Shown piece after piece: positions 8,008 through 17,293 of a stretch of 64,000 bases of DNA. The position numbers and the translations under genes were made by a program. Under the pieces are notes generated by a model, which worked only from the letters and a program-made list of their open reading frames with translations, was not told where the DNA came from and made no database searches. The DNA is taken from the NCBI RefSeq assembly GCF_023554555.1, contig NZ_JAMJWC010000001.1:868001-932000 (forward strand), given 5' to 3'. This DNA comes from Sphingobacterium sp. lm-10. Lineage in GTDB: Bacteria > Bacteroidota > Bacteroidia > Sphingobacteriales > Sphingobacteriaceae. Position 1 is the stretch's first letter. The number at the start of each line of letters is the position of its first letter.

Positions 8008-8469
8008 TTAATCGTTGTGCAGTAAATCATCCACTTTACGACTTGCGCGTTGTACGGTGGTATCTACTGCATCACCCGTTTTCCGTGCAGCATTTTTAGT
8101 AGCCTCTACCGCTTTATCCGTTGCTTTTCGGGTACGATCCCAGATAGCAGTTGCTTTATCCAGAGCTTTCTGTGCTTCGCTTTCTGCTTTGGCATCTCCA
8201 CGCTCTTTAGCATCCGCCAAATCTCTTTTGGCTCGCTCCACAGCTGCTTCTGCTTTCTGCACCTCCTCTTTTGCCAGCGCGCTCGTGCGTTCGGCACTTT
8301 GCTCAACGTTATTGATGGCATGATCCAAACGTTGACCTGCTGTCGCCCCCACCGTATCTTGTGCTGGCGTGACCGAATGATCTTGTTGTTGGTTCTGATT
8401 GCAGCCAACGAACATCACCGTACTTAGTGCAGTGATGAAAAAAGCATACTTACCCATACGAATAGTCAT
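8008..8469 (-). CDS. LEA-like helical lipoprotein
   Basis: A 153-residue lipoprotein. The signal peptide ends in a lipobox with the lipidated Cys at 23 (MFVGC). The mature part starts with a Gln/Asn-rich tether and then forms a very long charged helix made of loosely repeated 11-residue blocks rich in Ala, Lys, Glu and Asp (KEEVQKAEAAVERAKRDLA, KATDKAVEATKNAARKTGDA). This composition resembles late-embryogenesis-abundant (LEA) proteins and 'YtxH/CsbD-like' stress proteins, which protect membranes or proteins during drying and osmotic stress. The role here is inferred from composition only. It is co-oriented with, and close to, the SH3 gene at 7565. Confidence 0.7.
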   Translation of the reverse strand: MTIRMGKYAFFITALSTVMFVGCNQNQQQDHSVTPAQDTVGATAGQRLDHAINNVEQSAERTSALAKEEVQKAEAAVERAKRDLADAKERGDAKAESEAQKALDKATAIWDRTRKATDKAVEATKNAARKTGDAVDTTVQRASRKVDDLLHND

Positions 8470-8511
8470 TAAAAGTGTATACTATTTGCTGGGCAATATC
8501 TATACCAGAAA

Positions 8512-9396
8512 TTAGTTTTTGTAAATCGTACCTCTGGCTGCTTCGAGTGTATTTTTTAACAAGCCTACAATGGTCATTAAACCTACACCTCCGGGAACGG
8601 GAGTGATCCAAGAGGCCTTTTGTGATACGGCGTCGAAATCCACATCTCCATATAGTTTAAAGCCAGATTTAGTTTCGTCGGATACTTCGCGATTGATACC
8701 AACATCAATCACGACAGCACCTTCTTTTACCATATCTGCCGTTACGAAATTTTTCTTACCGATAGCAGCTACGACGATGTCGCCCTGCAATACTTCTTCG
8801 CGTAAGTTTTGTGTACGGCTATGAGTTACGGTTACTGTACAGTTTCCAGGTTGAGTATTACGAGCCAATAAGATGCTCATAGGTGAGCCCACGATGTTAC
8901 TTCTACCGACGATGACTGCTTTCTTACCTGCTGTGTCGATCTTGTAGTGATCCAACATCAATAAGATGCCGTAAGGTGTAGCCGGAATAAAACAAGGCAG
9001 GTTACGCTGCATTCTACCTAGATTTACTGGATGAAAGCCATCCACATCTTTACGATAGTCGATCGCTTCGGTTATCTTTTCCGGATCGATGTGTGGTGGC
9101 AAGGGCAGTTGTACGATCAACCCGTCAATAGCCGGGTCGGCATTGATCTCCTGAATTTTGGCGATCAACTCCTCTTCGCTGATGTCTACACCATACCGAA
9201 TATTGGTCGAATCGAAGCCCACCATTTCACAGTTACGCATTTTACTGGCCACGTAGGTTTCGCTTCCACCATCATTGCCTACTAAAATAGCAACTAAATG
9301 AGGTTTACGACCTGATTCTTTCAAAAAATTAGCAGCTTCCTGCTTAATATCTTCTTTAATTTTGGCCGATACTGCTTTACCGTCTAGTAATTGCAT
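8512..9396 (-). CDS. folD: Methylenetetrahydrofolate dehydrogenase/cyclohydrolase
   Basis: A 294-residue bifunctional cytosolic enzyme converting 5,10-methylene-THF to 5,10-methenyl-THF (NADP-dependent) and then to 10-formyl-THF for purine and formyl-Met synthesis. Active-site residues match E. coli FolD: Y48 and K52 in SETYVASKMR, D119 in KDVDGFHP. Other signatures are QLPLPPHI, the nucleotide-binding GRSNIVGSPMSILL and the C-terminal PVPGGVGLMTIVGLLKNTL. Length is normal. It follows lepA by 28 bases on the same strand, so the two are likely co-transcribed. Confidence 0.97.
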   Translation of the reverse strand: MQLLDGKAVSAKIKEDIKQEAANFLKESGRKPHLVAILVGNDGGSETYVASKMRNCEMVGFDSTNIRYGVDISEEELIAKIQEINADPAIDGLIVQLPLPPHIDPEKITEAIDYRKDVDGFHPVNLGRMQRNLPCFIPATPYGILLMLDHYKIDTAGKKAVIVGRSNIVGSPMSILLARNTQPGNCTVTVTHSRTQNLREEVLQGDIVVAAIGKKNFVTADMVKEGAVVIDVGINREVSDETKSGFKLYGDVDFDAVSQKASWITPVPGGVGLMTIVGLLKNTLEAARGTIYKN

Positions 9397-9424
9397 TAAG
9401 TTTTATTTAAGGTCTTTAAATAGA

Positions 9425-11215
9425 TTAATCAAGTTTTAGAACCGCCATAAATGCAGACTGAGGAATCTCTACATTTCCTACCGAACGCATACGTTTCTTT
9501 CCTTTTTTCTGTTTTTCCAATAACTTCCGTTTACGAGAGATATCTCCTCCATAACATTTCGCAGTTACATCTTTACGCAATGCAGAAATGGTTTCACGGG
9601 CTATGATTTTTGCACCGATAGATGCTTGAATACGAATTTCGAACTGTTGCCGAGGCAATAACTCTTTTAGCTTCTCACAAATCTTCTTGCCAAAATCATA
9701 CGCATTACTACGGTGAATTAGCGACGATAGCGCATCCACTGGTTCATCATTTAAACGAATATCCAAGCGAACCAAGTCTGATGTACGGTAGCCGATCTGA
9801 TGATAATCAAACGAAGCGTATCCCTTAGATATTGTTTTCAATTTATCATAAAAATCAAATACAATCTCCCCCATCGGCATTTCAAATACCAATTCAACGC
9901 GATCAGAAGTCAGGTACGATTGGTTTACAATGGTACCTCTTTTCTGAATACACAAAGACATTACTGGCCCGACGAAGTCAGATTTAGTGATGATATTTGC
10001 TTTGATATAGGGTTCTTCAATCGCATCCAACTTACTTGGATCAGGAAGATCCGACGGATTGTGTACTATAACTTCTTCTTTATCCTTGGTAAGGTAGGCT
10101 TTGTAAGAAACATTGGGTACGGTGGTAATCACCGTCATGTTGAACTCACGCTCCAGACGTTCCTGGATAATTTCCATGTGCAACATGCCCAAGAATCCAC
10201 AACGGAAACCAAAACCTAGTGCGGCGGAAGATTCTGGTTCGAAAACCAAAGAAGCATCATTTAGTTGCAAGCGGTGCATCGATTCGCGAAGCTCCTCGTA
10301 ATCTTCCGTATCTACCGGGTATATTCCGGCAAACACCATGGGTTTTACTTCTTCAAATCCTTGGATCGCCGATGTACATGGGCGTTCTTTGTGGGTGATG
10401 GTATCTCCTACTTTCACTTCTCGGGCTTCTTTGATACCCGATATAATATAGCCTACATCACCGGTTTTGATCACATCTTTGGCTACTTGATTGAGCTTCA
10501 ACGTTCCGATTTCGTCGGCAAAATACTCTCTTCCTGTAGCGACAAACTTCACTTTATCTCCCTTACGGATTTCGCCATTCTCCACTTTAAAGTAGGCCAT
10601 AATTCCACGGAAAGAATTAAATACAGAGTCAAAGATCAACGCTTGTAATTCTCCTTTTGGATCTCCAACCGGTGCCGGAATACGATCGATAATAGCATCC
10701 AGAATATCTGGAACACCCATTCCCGTCTTGCCGGAAGCTGGAATAATATCCTCGCGCTTTCCGCCGATCAAATCCACGATTTGATCTTTCACTTCTTCGG
10801 GCATGGCTCCTGGTAAATCCATCTTATTTAAGATAGGAATGATTTCTAGGTCATGCTCTAAAGCCAAGTATAAGTTAGATATAGTCTGTGCCTGAATACC
10901 TTGTGAAGCATCGACGATCAAAAGCGCACCTTCACAGGCCGCAATAGAACGGGATACCTCGTAAGAAAAGTCGACGTGCCCTGGCGTATCGATCAGATTT
11001 AGCGTATATTTTTGTCCGTCGCGCGTGAAATCCATCTGGATCGCATGACTTTTGATTGTGATTCCTCGCTCCCGCTCCAGATCCATATTGTCCAATAATT
11101 GCGCCTGCGCTTCGCGCTGCGTAATGGTGTTGGTAAATTCCAACAGTCTATCGGCCAAGGTGCTCTTTCCGTGATCAATGTGCGCGATGATGCAAAAATT
11201 GCGTATATGCTCCAT
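9425..11215 (-). CDS. lepA: Elongation factor 4 (LepA back-translocase GTPase)
   Basis: A 596-residue ribosome-bound GTPase that acts on stalled or mis-translocated ribosomes and helps initiation and 30S assembly. GTPase motifs: P-loop AHIDHGKST (11-19), DTPGH (76-80), NKMD (130-133). The EF-G-like domains II, III and V follow, and the LepA-specific C-terminal domain is complete ([32 protein letters not shown]). Length is normal. It heads a probable two-gene transcript with folD and has a TATATTTG -7 element upstream. The opposite-strand M3 peptidase gene starts 133 bases away. Confidence 0.98.
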   Translation of the reverse strand: MEHIRNFCIIAHIDHGKSTLADRLLEFTNTITQREAQAQLLDNMDLERERGITIKSHAIQMDFTRDGQKYTLNLIDTPGHVDFSYEVSRSIAACEGALLIVDASQGIQAQTISNLYLALEHDLEIIPILNKMDLPGAMPEEVKDQIVDLIGGKREDIIPASGKTGMGVPDILDAIIDRIPAPVGDPKGELQALIFDSVFNSFRGIMAYFKVENGEIRKGDKVKFVATGREYFADEIGTLKLNQVAKDVIKTGDVGYIISGIKEAREVKVGDTITHKERPCTSAIQGFEEVKPMVFAGIYPVDTEDYEELRESMHRLQLNDASLVFEPESSAALGFGFRCGFLGMLHMEIIQERLEREFNMTVITTVPNVSYKAYLTKDKEEVIVHNPSDLPDPSKLDAIEEPYIKANIITKSDFVGPVMSLCIQKRGTIVNQSYLTSDRVELVFEMPMGEIVFDFYDKLKTISKGYASFDYHQIGYRTSDLVRLDIRLNDEPVDALSSLIHRSNAYDFGKKICEKLKELLPRQQFEIRIQASIGAKIIARETISALRKDVTAKCYGGDISRKRKLLEKQKKGKKRMRSVGNVEIPQSAFMAVLKLD

Positions 11216-11246
11216 ACTAGGTTCTACCGTCTCTTTTTATAATCGG

Positions 11247-11254
11247 CAAATATA
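11247..11254 (-). promoter_or_regulatory. Promoter -7 element for lepA-folD
   Basis: Reads TATATTTG on the reverse strand, an exact TAnnTTTG match 32 bases before the lepA ATG. No TTTG is seen at the -33 position. Confidence 0.5.
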
Positions 11255-11347
11255 GTGCATTTCGATGAGCTTTTTCGCATTCTACGACCAGCAATTGAGG
11301 TATCCAAAAAATAAGTAATTTCGTGAATCACAACTTAGATATGTAAT

Positions 11348-13054
11348 ATGAAGACTGCACTGGCAAAGCCAAGAACATATGTACCGCAAGATCTTTCGAT
11401 CCTATGGGAGAATTTGGAAGACTTATTTACCGAATTACAAAGTCGCGAAATAGCGGATTTACCCGCCTTGGAAAGATGGATGTTGGATCGCAATGAACTA
11501 GATGCTGTGTTGCAAGAAGATCAGGCTTGGAGATACATCCAAATGACTTGCCATACGGACAACGAAGAATACGCTGAAAACTTTCGTTATTTCACGACCG
11601 AGATCGAGCCAAAGATCGCTCCTATACAAAACCAATTGGACCAACAACTAATGGCAAACCCATTGACCAGCCAATTGGATCCCGATCGCTATTTTATCTA
11701 CCTGCGAAAAGTCAGGAAATCTTTAGAGATTTTCCGCAAGGAGAATATTCCTCTATTTACTGAAATACAGCTAAAGCAACAAGCTTATCAGGCGATCGTT
11801 GGGAATATGACGGTTAGCATCAACGGCGAAGAATATACGATGCAACAGGCCTCTGTTAGATTGCTGGATACGGATCGTGCAATTCGTCAAGAGGCTTGGG
11901 AAGCGATTACAACGGTTCGCCTGGCTCAGACACAAGCATTGGAAGATATCTTTCAGGAACTATTGCGACTGCGGCATCAGGTAGCACGAAACGCTGGTTT
12001 TGAGAATTATCGAGACTACATGTTTGTCGCCATGGGTCGATTCGATTATAGCGTCGCCGATTGTGAAGCTTTCCATACAGCCGTTGCCGAACACGTAGTA
12101 CCGGTGTTACAAAAGCTCGCTAGTGAACGTCAACAAAAGCTAAATTTGCCTTCTCTGCAACCTTGGGACATGCAGGTAGATCCACAAAACCTGTCGCCCT
12201 TAAAGCCTTTCCAATCTGGAACAGAGCTGATTGATAAAACAGAGCAAGCATTTACCGCCTTGCATCCTTACATGGGGCAATGCTTGGCCACCATGAAAAC
12301 AAATGGACTTTTTGATGTCGAAAGCCGGAAAGGTAAAGCGCCGGGTGGTTACAACTATCCATTATACGAATCGGGTGCTCCATTTATATTTATGAATGCG
12401 ACCGGTACCATGCGCGATCTTACGACTATGGTACATGAGGGTGGGCATGCAATCCATACCTTCATCACGGCGGATCTTGCATTAAACGATTTCAAAGAAC
12501 TTCCTTCGGAGGTAGCAGAATTGGCTTCCATGTCGATGGAATTATTGTCTATGGATCAGTGGCATCACTTCCTTCCCGATGCAGATGATCTCGCCCGAGC
12601 AAAGAAAGAACAGTTGGATGACGTGCTTTCTACGTTGCCTTGGGTGGCTACAGTCGATAAATTTCAGCACTGGCTCTACACTAATCCGGATCATACGCCT
12701 ACGCAACGCGCTGAAGCCTGGAAAACCATTTATGATACTTTTGGCCATGGTTTCGCCGACTGGACAAGCCATGAAGAAGCCGAACGCTACCTGTGGCACA
12801 AGCAACTCCATATTTTTGAGGTTCCTTTTTATTATATTGAATATGGCTTTGCACAGTTGGGCGCCATTTCGGTATGGAGAAATTATTTGGAGGATCGTGA
12901 TAGTGCACTGGCGCAATATCTGGCGGCATTGAAGCTAGGATATACCAAACCAATCGGCAAAATATACGAAACCGCTGGTGTTCGCTTTGATTTTTCGGCT
13001 GATTACGTCGAAAGTCTCGTAAAATTCATTGAAAACGAACGAAAACAAATTTAA
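11348..13054 (+). CDS. M3 family oligoendopeptidase
   Basis: A 568-residue zinc peptidase of the oligoendopeptidase F group, degrading short peptides in the cytoplasm. The zinc site is H363-E364-x-x-H367 (HEGGH) with the third ligand probably E391 in the helix ELPSEVAELASM. The surrounding segment FMNATGTMRDLTTMVHEGG and the downstream GYTKPIGKIYETAGVRFDF are typical. There is no signal peptide. Length is normal for the family. It stands alone, divergent from lepA, with a possible weak promoter (TAATTTCG at 11316-11323, one mismatch to the -7 consensus). A 59-residue membrane protein gene follows on the same strand after 67 bases. Confidence 0.93.
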   Translation: MKTALAKPRTYVPQDLSILWENLEDLFTELQSREIADLPALERWMLDRNELDAVLQEDQAWRYIQMTCHTDNEEYAENFRYFTTEIEPKIAPIQNQLDQQLMANPLTSQLDPDRYFIYLRKVRKSLEIFRKENIPLFTEIQLKQQAYQAIVGNMTVSINGEEYTMQQASVRLLDTDRAIRQEAWEAITTVRLAQTQALEDIFQELLRLRHQVARNAGFENYRDYMFVAMGRFDYSVADCEAFHTAVAEHVVPVLQKLASERQQKLNLPSLQPWDMQVDPQNLSPLKPFQSGTELIDKTEQAFTALHPYMGQCLATMKTNGLFDVESRKGKAPGGYNYPLYESGAPFIFMNATGTMRDLTTMVHEGGHAIHTFITADLALNDFKELPSEVAELASMSMELLSMDQWHHFLPDADDLARAKKEQLDDVLSTLPWVATVDKFQHWLYTNPDHTPTQRAEAWKTIYDTFGHGFADWTSHEEAERYLWHKQLHIFEVPFYYIEYGFAQLGAISVWRNYLEDRDSALAQYLAALKLGYTKPIGKIYETAGVRFDFSADYVESLVKFIENERKQI

Positions 13055-13121
13055 TTGGCACTACTATTGCTTTTTAAAGCTAATTTGAGTAGATTCAAGT
13101 TGGTTATTAAATCGTATTATT

Positions 13122-13301
13122 ATGAAAAATTGGTTGTGTGGGTTGGTCTTGAGTGGGTTTCTTTCCAATTTGGTGGCGCAAACTACACCTGTGAATCAAA
13201 CTGAATCATCACCAACCGGTTATGTTTTAATTGGTATTCTGTTGCTGGCTATCGTGATATTCATGTTGTACCGGCGACAAAAGAGAAAATTCAACGATTA
13301 A
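13122..13301 (+). CDS. 59-residue exported single-span membrane protein
   Basis: A short gene with an ATG at 13122 and TAA at 13299-13301. The product has a signal-peptide-like N-terminus (MKNWLCGLVLSGFLSNLVAQ, predicted cleavage after VAQ), a short polar linker (TTPVNQTESSPTG), one hydrophobic span (YVLIGILLLAIVIFMLY) and a basic tail RRQKRKFND. That is a complete type I topology in miniature: the N-terminus outside, the basic tail in the cytoplasm. It is followed directly by a strong hairpin terminator, which supports a real transcript ending here. Function unknown; similar minimal proteins often modulate larger membrane partners. Confidence 0.65.
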   Translation: MKNWLCGLVLSGFLSNLVAQTTPVNQTESSPTGYVLIGILLLAIVIFMLYRRQKRKFND

Positions 13302-13314
13302 TGTACATAAAAAA

Positions 13315-13339
13315 GGGCTTTCAAACGAAAGCCCTTTTT
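13315..13339. terminator. Bidirectional terminator between convergent genes
   Basis: GGGCTTTC (13315-13322), loop AAAC, GAAAGCCC (13327-13334), flanked by A runs on the left and TTTTT on the right, so it can work for both the small forward gene and the reverse M16 peptidase gene. Confidence 0.85.
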
Positions 13340-13363
13340 AGTAAAATAGAGTTTTGCAGCTGC

Positions 13364-16225
13364 TTACTTAGCATCTGGTAAAAGGATAAATCGAAACAAC
13401 TTCGTTTCATCTAAATATTTGTTTGCCACCTCTTTTACGGTCTCCACTGTAACCTTTTCCAGATCAGCATTGAGTCGTACGATAGCGGCGAGTTCTTCCT
13501 CGTTACTCAATGCATTGTTCAGTGAATTAAGCCAAAAACTGTTCTCTTTCAGATTTACTTCATGCTGACGCTTTTGCTCAATAAAGAACTTGTCCAGATC
13601 GACTTGTGTCGGACCGTTTTCTTTCACTTTACGAATCTCATCCAATGCCGATTTGATCAACCCATCATACTTGTCTATACTAGTACCAAATCCGATATGG
13701 AAGGAATATCGACCACTAGGCAGTTTGCGATAGCTAGCGCTAGCCCCCGTACCATACACACCACTTTCTTCTTCGCGCAATCGCTCAATCAGTTTAATGG
13801 ACAACACCGACTCCAACGCATCCATATTTAGATTTTCGGCTTCATTATAAGTATAATCACCATAATAGGATAACCTTACTTGAGCCTTCTCTTCTTTACC
13901 TTTATGGACAATTTTTTCGAAGCCAGAGGTTGGCTCTACAATGTGTAGATCTTTGGCTGCATTATCCCTTTGTTTGGTAGGCAAGGAAGCTATGTACTGC
14001 TCGATCAACGGCGTAATCTCTTCCTCATTAAATGAGCCCACTATCATAAATGTGAAATCAGATGCGTCTGCAAAACGTTCCTGAAAAATTTCTAAAGCCC
14101 GCTGTTGGTTGATGGATTGAATATTCGCTACAGTCGCTGGGTTGCGTCGTATATTATCTCCGTAAAGGCTTTTTTGAATCGTTTCGCTAAACACAAATGA
14201 AGGATTGTTTTCCCGGTTTTCCATCGATGATATGGCGCGATTGATGGTGCTTTTAAACACATCATCTTCAATACGAGGAACAGTAAAATAACCGTAAATC
14301 ATTTCAAAGGCCGTTTTCAAACCTTCTTTATCTGCCGAACCAGAAAGCCCTTGTGTACGTTCCCCGATAAAAGGGCTTATATTCGCTTTTTTGTCTGACA
14401 GGTACTTTTGCAGTTCTACTGTCGTCATCTGCCCTAACCCACTACTGTTGACCAATGAAGCAGAGTTGGAAGCACTAAAAAATTCTTCGTCTGCATACAA
14501 TGAAGTACCACCTGGGCCAAATGCATGAATTAGAATTTCGTCGTTTTTAAACTTTGTAGGTTTCAATACGACGGTCACGCCATTACTTAGTTTCCACGAT
14601 TTTGCGTCAATAGCTTGTAGATCCGATCGTTCAGTAACTGTTCCTTTTGCTGGCTCTGAAGCTAGTAAAGGTAATTCGGATACTTTATCTTCATAAGCTG
14701 TTAATGTTTCCTGACTAACCTCTTGAAACCAGGCCGCAACGGTTGCTTCATCCGGAAGATTGGCCTTTTCTTTATCAGGAGCCAGAATCAATACATCACG
14801 GTTTTGATCCACATAATACTGCTTGTCAATAGTTTCTACCTCAGCCAATGTCAATGTCGTCAACAATTCCTTAGTAATTTGATAGCGATCTTCGTCGCTT
14901 AATGCCGGTTTATCTTTCAAAAAGTGGTTAAGGTAGGTATCTACATAACTATCCGAACGGCGCTTGTCTCGCTCTGTGTAAGCACGTTCATTATTCTTTT
15001 GCATGGACAGAATGGCACGAGAAAACTCTGAATCTGTAAAACCAAACTCCTTCACACGATCCAATTCGCGCACAACCGATTTCAAGCCGTCAGACATAGC
15101 ACCTGGCTTAGCCACAAAAAAGGCAGATAGATTATCCAAGCCACCAATAAAATCACTAATACCGATCCCTGCCTGCAAAAATGGTGGGTTAGCCGACTGC
15201 GCCAATTCTCCAAGACGACCGTTAATCATTTCGTTATACACGGATTTGAGCAAGGATCGTCTATAATCTCCAATTGTTTTGACTTCCTCCTCAGGATGTT
15301 TTATAAATATCTGTCCGACTGTGTATTGCATTTCTGGGTCGGTCACCACCATAAACTGATTTTTGTTGAGCAAATCAACTGTATACTTCTTCCGATCTTG
15401 AGGAGACGATGGTACACGCATATCGCCAAACAGACGCTTGATCTCCTGTTCTATCATTTGAGGATCTATATCTCCCACCACGATGATCGATTGCAGATCT
15501 GGGCGATACCATTTTTGATGAAATTCGCGGATTGTCTCTGGCTCAAAGTTCGTAATGATATCTTCCTTGCCAATGGGCAGGCGTTCAGCATACCTGGAGC
15601 CATTCAGCATTAATGGGAAATATTGGTCACGCATACGTTGTTGTGCGCCGCGCGAACCGCGTAACTCTTCTAGCACGACACCACGTTCTTTATTAATTTC
15701 TTCTTCGTCTAAAAGCGCATCTTGCGCCCAATCGCGCATCACTTGCAATCCATTTTTTAGTAATTCTGGATCATCGGATGGAATTGGCAATTGGTATACT
15801 GTTTCATCAAAACCAGTGTACGCATTCAGGTCACTACCAAAGCGAACCCCGGCACGTTGAAGATAATCCACTAATTCATTTTTAGGAAAATGCTTCAACC
15901 CGTTGAAGTTCATGTGCTCTAAGAAATGCGCCAAGCCCAATTCCTTTTCGGTTTCCAGAATCGAGCCTACCTTCACTGCAAGATACATGGTTACCCGATT
16001 CTCCGGCTCCACGTTTTTACGAATGAAATATTGAAATCCATTTTCCAACTCGCCTTTAATTACACCATCATCAAATGGTAAAGGTTGAGACCAAGAAATT
16101 GTATCCTGAGCCAATACCTGCAAGGCTTGCGAATGCAATCCCATAGGATTTTTGTAAAGCGGTTTAGCGGTGGCGCCCAAAGTAGGTAATAGGAAAGCCA
16201 ACGCCAAAGGTTTAAGTAATTTCAT
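13364..16225 (-). CDS. Periplasmic M16 family zinc peptidase, two-unit form
   Basis: A 953-residue exported peptidase of the pitrilysin/PqqL type. Signal peptide residues 1-20. The inverted zinc motif HxxEH is H100-F-L-E103-H104, and the third ligand is near E180 (EEINKERGVVLEELR). The sequence has two M16 halves: an active N-terminal unit and a second unit from about residue 530 (KSWKLSNGVTVVLKPTKFKN) that lacks HxxEH, as usual in clam-shell M16 enzymes. It probably degrades short or unfolded peptides in the periplasm. The C-terminus is complete (KLFRFILLPDAK). Single-gene unit ending at a bidirectional terminator. Confidence 0.93.
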   Translation of the reverse strand: MKLLKPLALAFLLPTLGATAKPLYKNPMGLHSQALQVLAQDTISWSQPLPFDDGVIKGELENGFQYFIRKNVEPENRVTMYLAVKVGSILETEKELGLAHFLEHMNFNGLKHFPKNELVDYLQRAGVRFGSDLNAYTGFDETVYQLPIPSDDPELLKNGLQVMRDWAQDALLDEEEINKERGVVLEELRGSRGAQQRMRDQYFPLMLNGSRYAERLPIGKEDIITNFEPETIREFHQKWYRPDLQSIIVVGDIDPQMIEQEIKRLFGDMRVPSSPQDRKKYTVDLLNKNQFMVVTDPEMQYTVGQIFIKHPEEEVKTIGDYRRSLLKSVYNEMINGRLGELAQSANPPFLQAGIGISDFIGGLDNLSAFFVAKPGAMSDGLKSVVRELDRVKEFGFTDSEFSRAILSMQKNNERAYTERDKRRSDSYVDTYLNHFLKDKPALSDEDRYQITKELLTTLTLAEVETIDKQYYVDQNRDVLILAPDKEKANLPDEATVAAWFQEVSQETLTAYEDKVSELPLLASEPAKGTVTERSDLQAIDAKSWKLSNGVTVVLKPTKFKNDEILIHAFGPGGTSLYADEEFFSASNSASLVNSSGLGQMTTVELQKYLSDKKANISPFIGERTQGLSGSADKEGLKTAFEMIYGYFTVPRIEDDVFKSTINRAISSMENRENNPSFVFSETIQKSLYGDNIRRNPATVANIQSINQQRALEIFQERFADASDFTFMIVGSFNEEEITPLIEQYIASLPTKQRDNAAKDLHIVEPTSGFEKIVHKGKEEKAQVRLSYYGDYTYNEAENLNMDALESVLSIKLIERLREEESGVYGTGASASYRKLPSGRYSFHIGFGTSIDKYDGLIKSALDEIRKVKENGPTQVDLDKFFIEQKRQHEVNLKENSFWLNSLNNALSNEEELAAIVRLNADLEKVTVETVKEVANKYLDETKLFRFILLPDAK

Positions 16226-16292
16226 GTTAGTTTGGTGTCAAAAGTTAATGACTGCAATTTATCGAAAATACCCTAGACTTACAACACCAAAA

Positions 16293-16346
16293 AAGGCACC
16301 CTAATGAGCGCCTTATAGCTATAAAAACCTATTTATATCGGTTTTT
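16293..16346 (-). terminator. Two consecutive hairpins downstream of the cytidylyltransferase pair
   Basis: Read on the reverse strand, the first stem is AAAAACC/GGTTTTT (16323-16329 with 16340-16346) and the second is AAGGCGC/GTGCCTT (16293-16299 with 16308-16314, one G-T pair) followed by TTTTTT. Together they should end transcripts from the genes at 16365-17293. Confidence 0.6.
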
Positions 16347-16364
16347 TTAGATTGTAGAGAGCAA

Positions 16365-16793
16365 TTAAGACATCAATTTTGCTGCTTGTTTCTCTGCCAC
16401 TATCTTTCGTAAAGATCGCGCTGAAAATCGGTGCGCACGATTAATAAAACAGACGGCTATGCCTGCTTCGTCACAATAATCCTTTCCAGTAAATGGTACA
16501 TTTTCGTACTCACTACCAACGAATCTTACGTCTACCGAAATGGTTTGCAGTAAATCCATCAGATCGTCGTCGTTTTCGAACGGGATGATCTCGTCTACGC
16601 TTGGGCTACCTTCCAATTGTATGAACCGCTCTACAATCGACTGCACTGGTTTGCTTTTTCGTGCAGCATCTACCTGTCCATCAGTACATAAGCCCACGAT
16701 CAGGTAATCGCACTTTTTGCGTGCTTCCGCCAAAAAGACAATTTGTCCTGCATGAAGCATATCGAATGCTCCGAATGTTATTCCTATTCTCAT
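16365..16793 (-). CDS. Cytidylyltransferase-like paralogue with altered HxGH motif
   Basis: A 142-residue Rossmann-type nucleotidyltransferase-like protein. The start MRIGITFGAFDMLHAG, the YLIVGLCTDGQ strand and the ERFIQLEG helix match the glycerol-3-phosphate cytidylyltransferase (TagD/RfaE C-terminal) fold. The signature HxGH reads H14-A-G-Q17: the second His, which helps bind the nucleotide phosphates, is Gln. The usual RTxGISTT motif is replaced by a basic HRFSARSLRKIV. It starts 11 bases after the stop of an obvious paralogue with intact HAGH, so the two form an operon and perhaps a heteromer. Catalysis may be lost or changed. Substrate unknown. Confidence 0.75.
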   Translation of the reverse strand: MRIGITFGAFDMLHAGQIVFLAEARKKCDYLIVGLCTDGQVDAARKSKPVQSIVERFIQLEGSPSVDEIIPFENDDDLMDLLQTISVDVRFVGSEYENVPFTGKDYCDEAGIAVCFINRAHRFSARSLRKIVAEKQAAKLMS

Positions 16794-16804
16794 CTATCCT
16801 GTAA

Positions 16805-17293
16805 CTATCCCTTTACCAACACTTTTTTAATATTCTGTAGCGCTATCGGCTCTTTGAATGGTAAAATTGTTCCTTCCATTTCACCCTGCTTTTCAAAAAC
16901 AATTTGTCGTAGTGCCGAACTAGAAAAACGGTTTTCGCGACGGTTGAAATAAAGATCAATCCCCTTCTCCTCACAGTAAGCTCTGCCAGTAAAGTTCTTG
17001 TACATGTATTCGTCACCTAAAATTCGAACATGGAATTTAAAAGAGCGCAAAATATCTTCCAAATCTTGCTCTGTGGCATAAGGTATAATTTTATCCACAT
17101 GCTTACATCCCTTTAGCTGAATATACCGCTCTACCACCGTTTGGGTAGGTTTGTTTTTTTCTGCCCTATCTAATGTAGGGTCTGTTTGTAGACCACAAAT
17201 TAAATAATCGCACTGATCCTTTGCATCTTCCAGCATCTTTACATGCCCGGCGTGTAATAAGTCGAAAGAAGAGAATGTTATTCCGATTCGCAT
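16805..17293 (-). CDS. Cytidylyltransferase-like protein with intact HAGH motif
   Basis: A 162-residue protein of the cytidylyltransferase-like superfamily (TagD, HldE/RfaE C-terminal domain). MRIGITFSSFDLLHAGHVKML carries the nucleotide-binding HxGH as H14-A-G-H17, followed by YLICGLQTDPTLD and VVERYIQLKGCKHVDKIIPY. The second signature is RRENRFSSSALRQIV rather than the TagD-type RTEGISTT. The C-terminal 30 residues (EGTILPFKEPIALQNIKKVL) extend beyond the paralogue. It probably attaches a nucleotide to a sugar- or polyol-phosphate for surface polymer synthesis, but no sugar genes are nearby. First gene of a two-gene operon with the HAGQ paralogue. Confidence 0.8.
   Translation of the reverse strand: MRIGITFSSFDLLHAGHVKMLEDAKDQCDYLICGLQTDPTLDRAEKNKPTQTVVERYIQLKGCKHVDKIIPYATEQDLEDILRSFKFHVRILGDEYMYKNFTGRAYCEEKGIDLYFNRRENRFSSSALRQIVFEKQGEMEGTILPFKEPIALQNIKKVLVKG

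Noticed and set aside
8050..8427. A 125-codon forward frame opposite the LEA-like lipoprotein
   Set aside because: It is antisense to a gene with a lipobox and clear composition; its Cys/Phe/Ser-rich product is what the complement of Ala/Lys/Glu codons gives.
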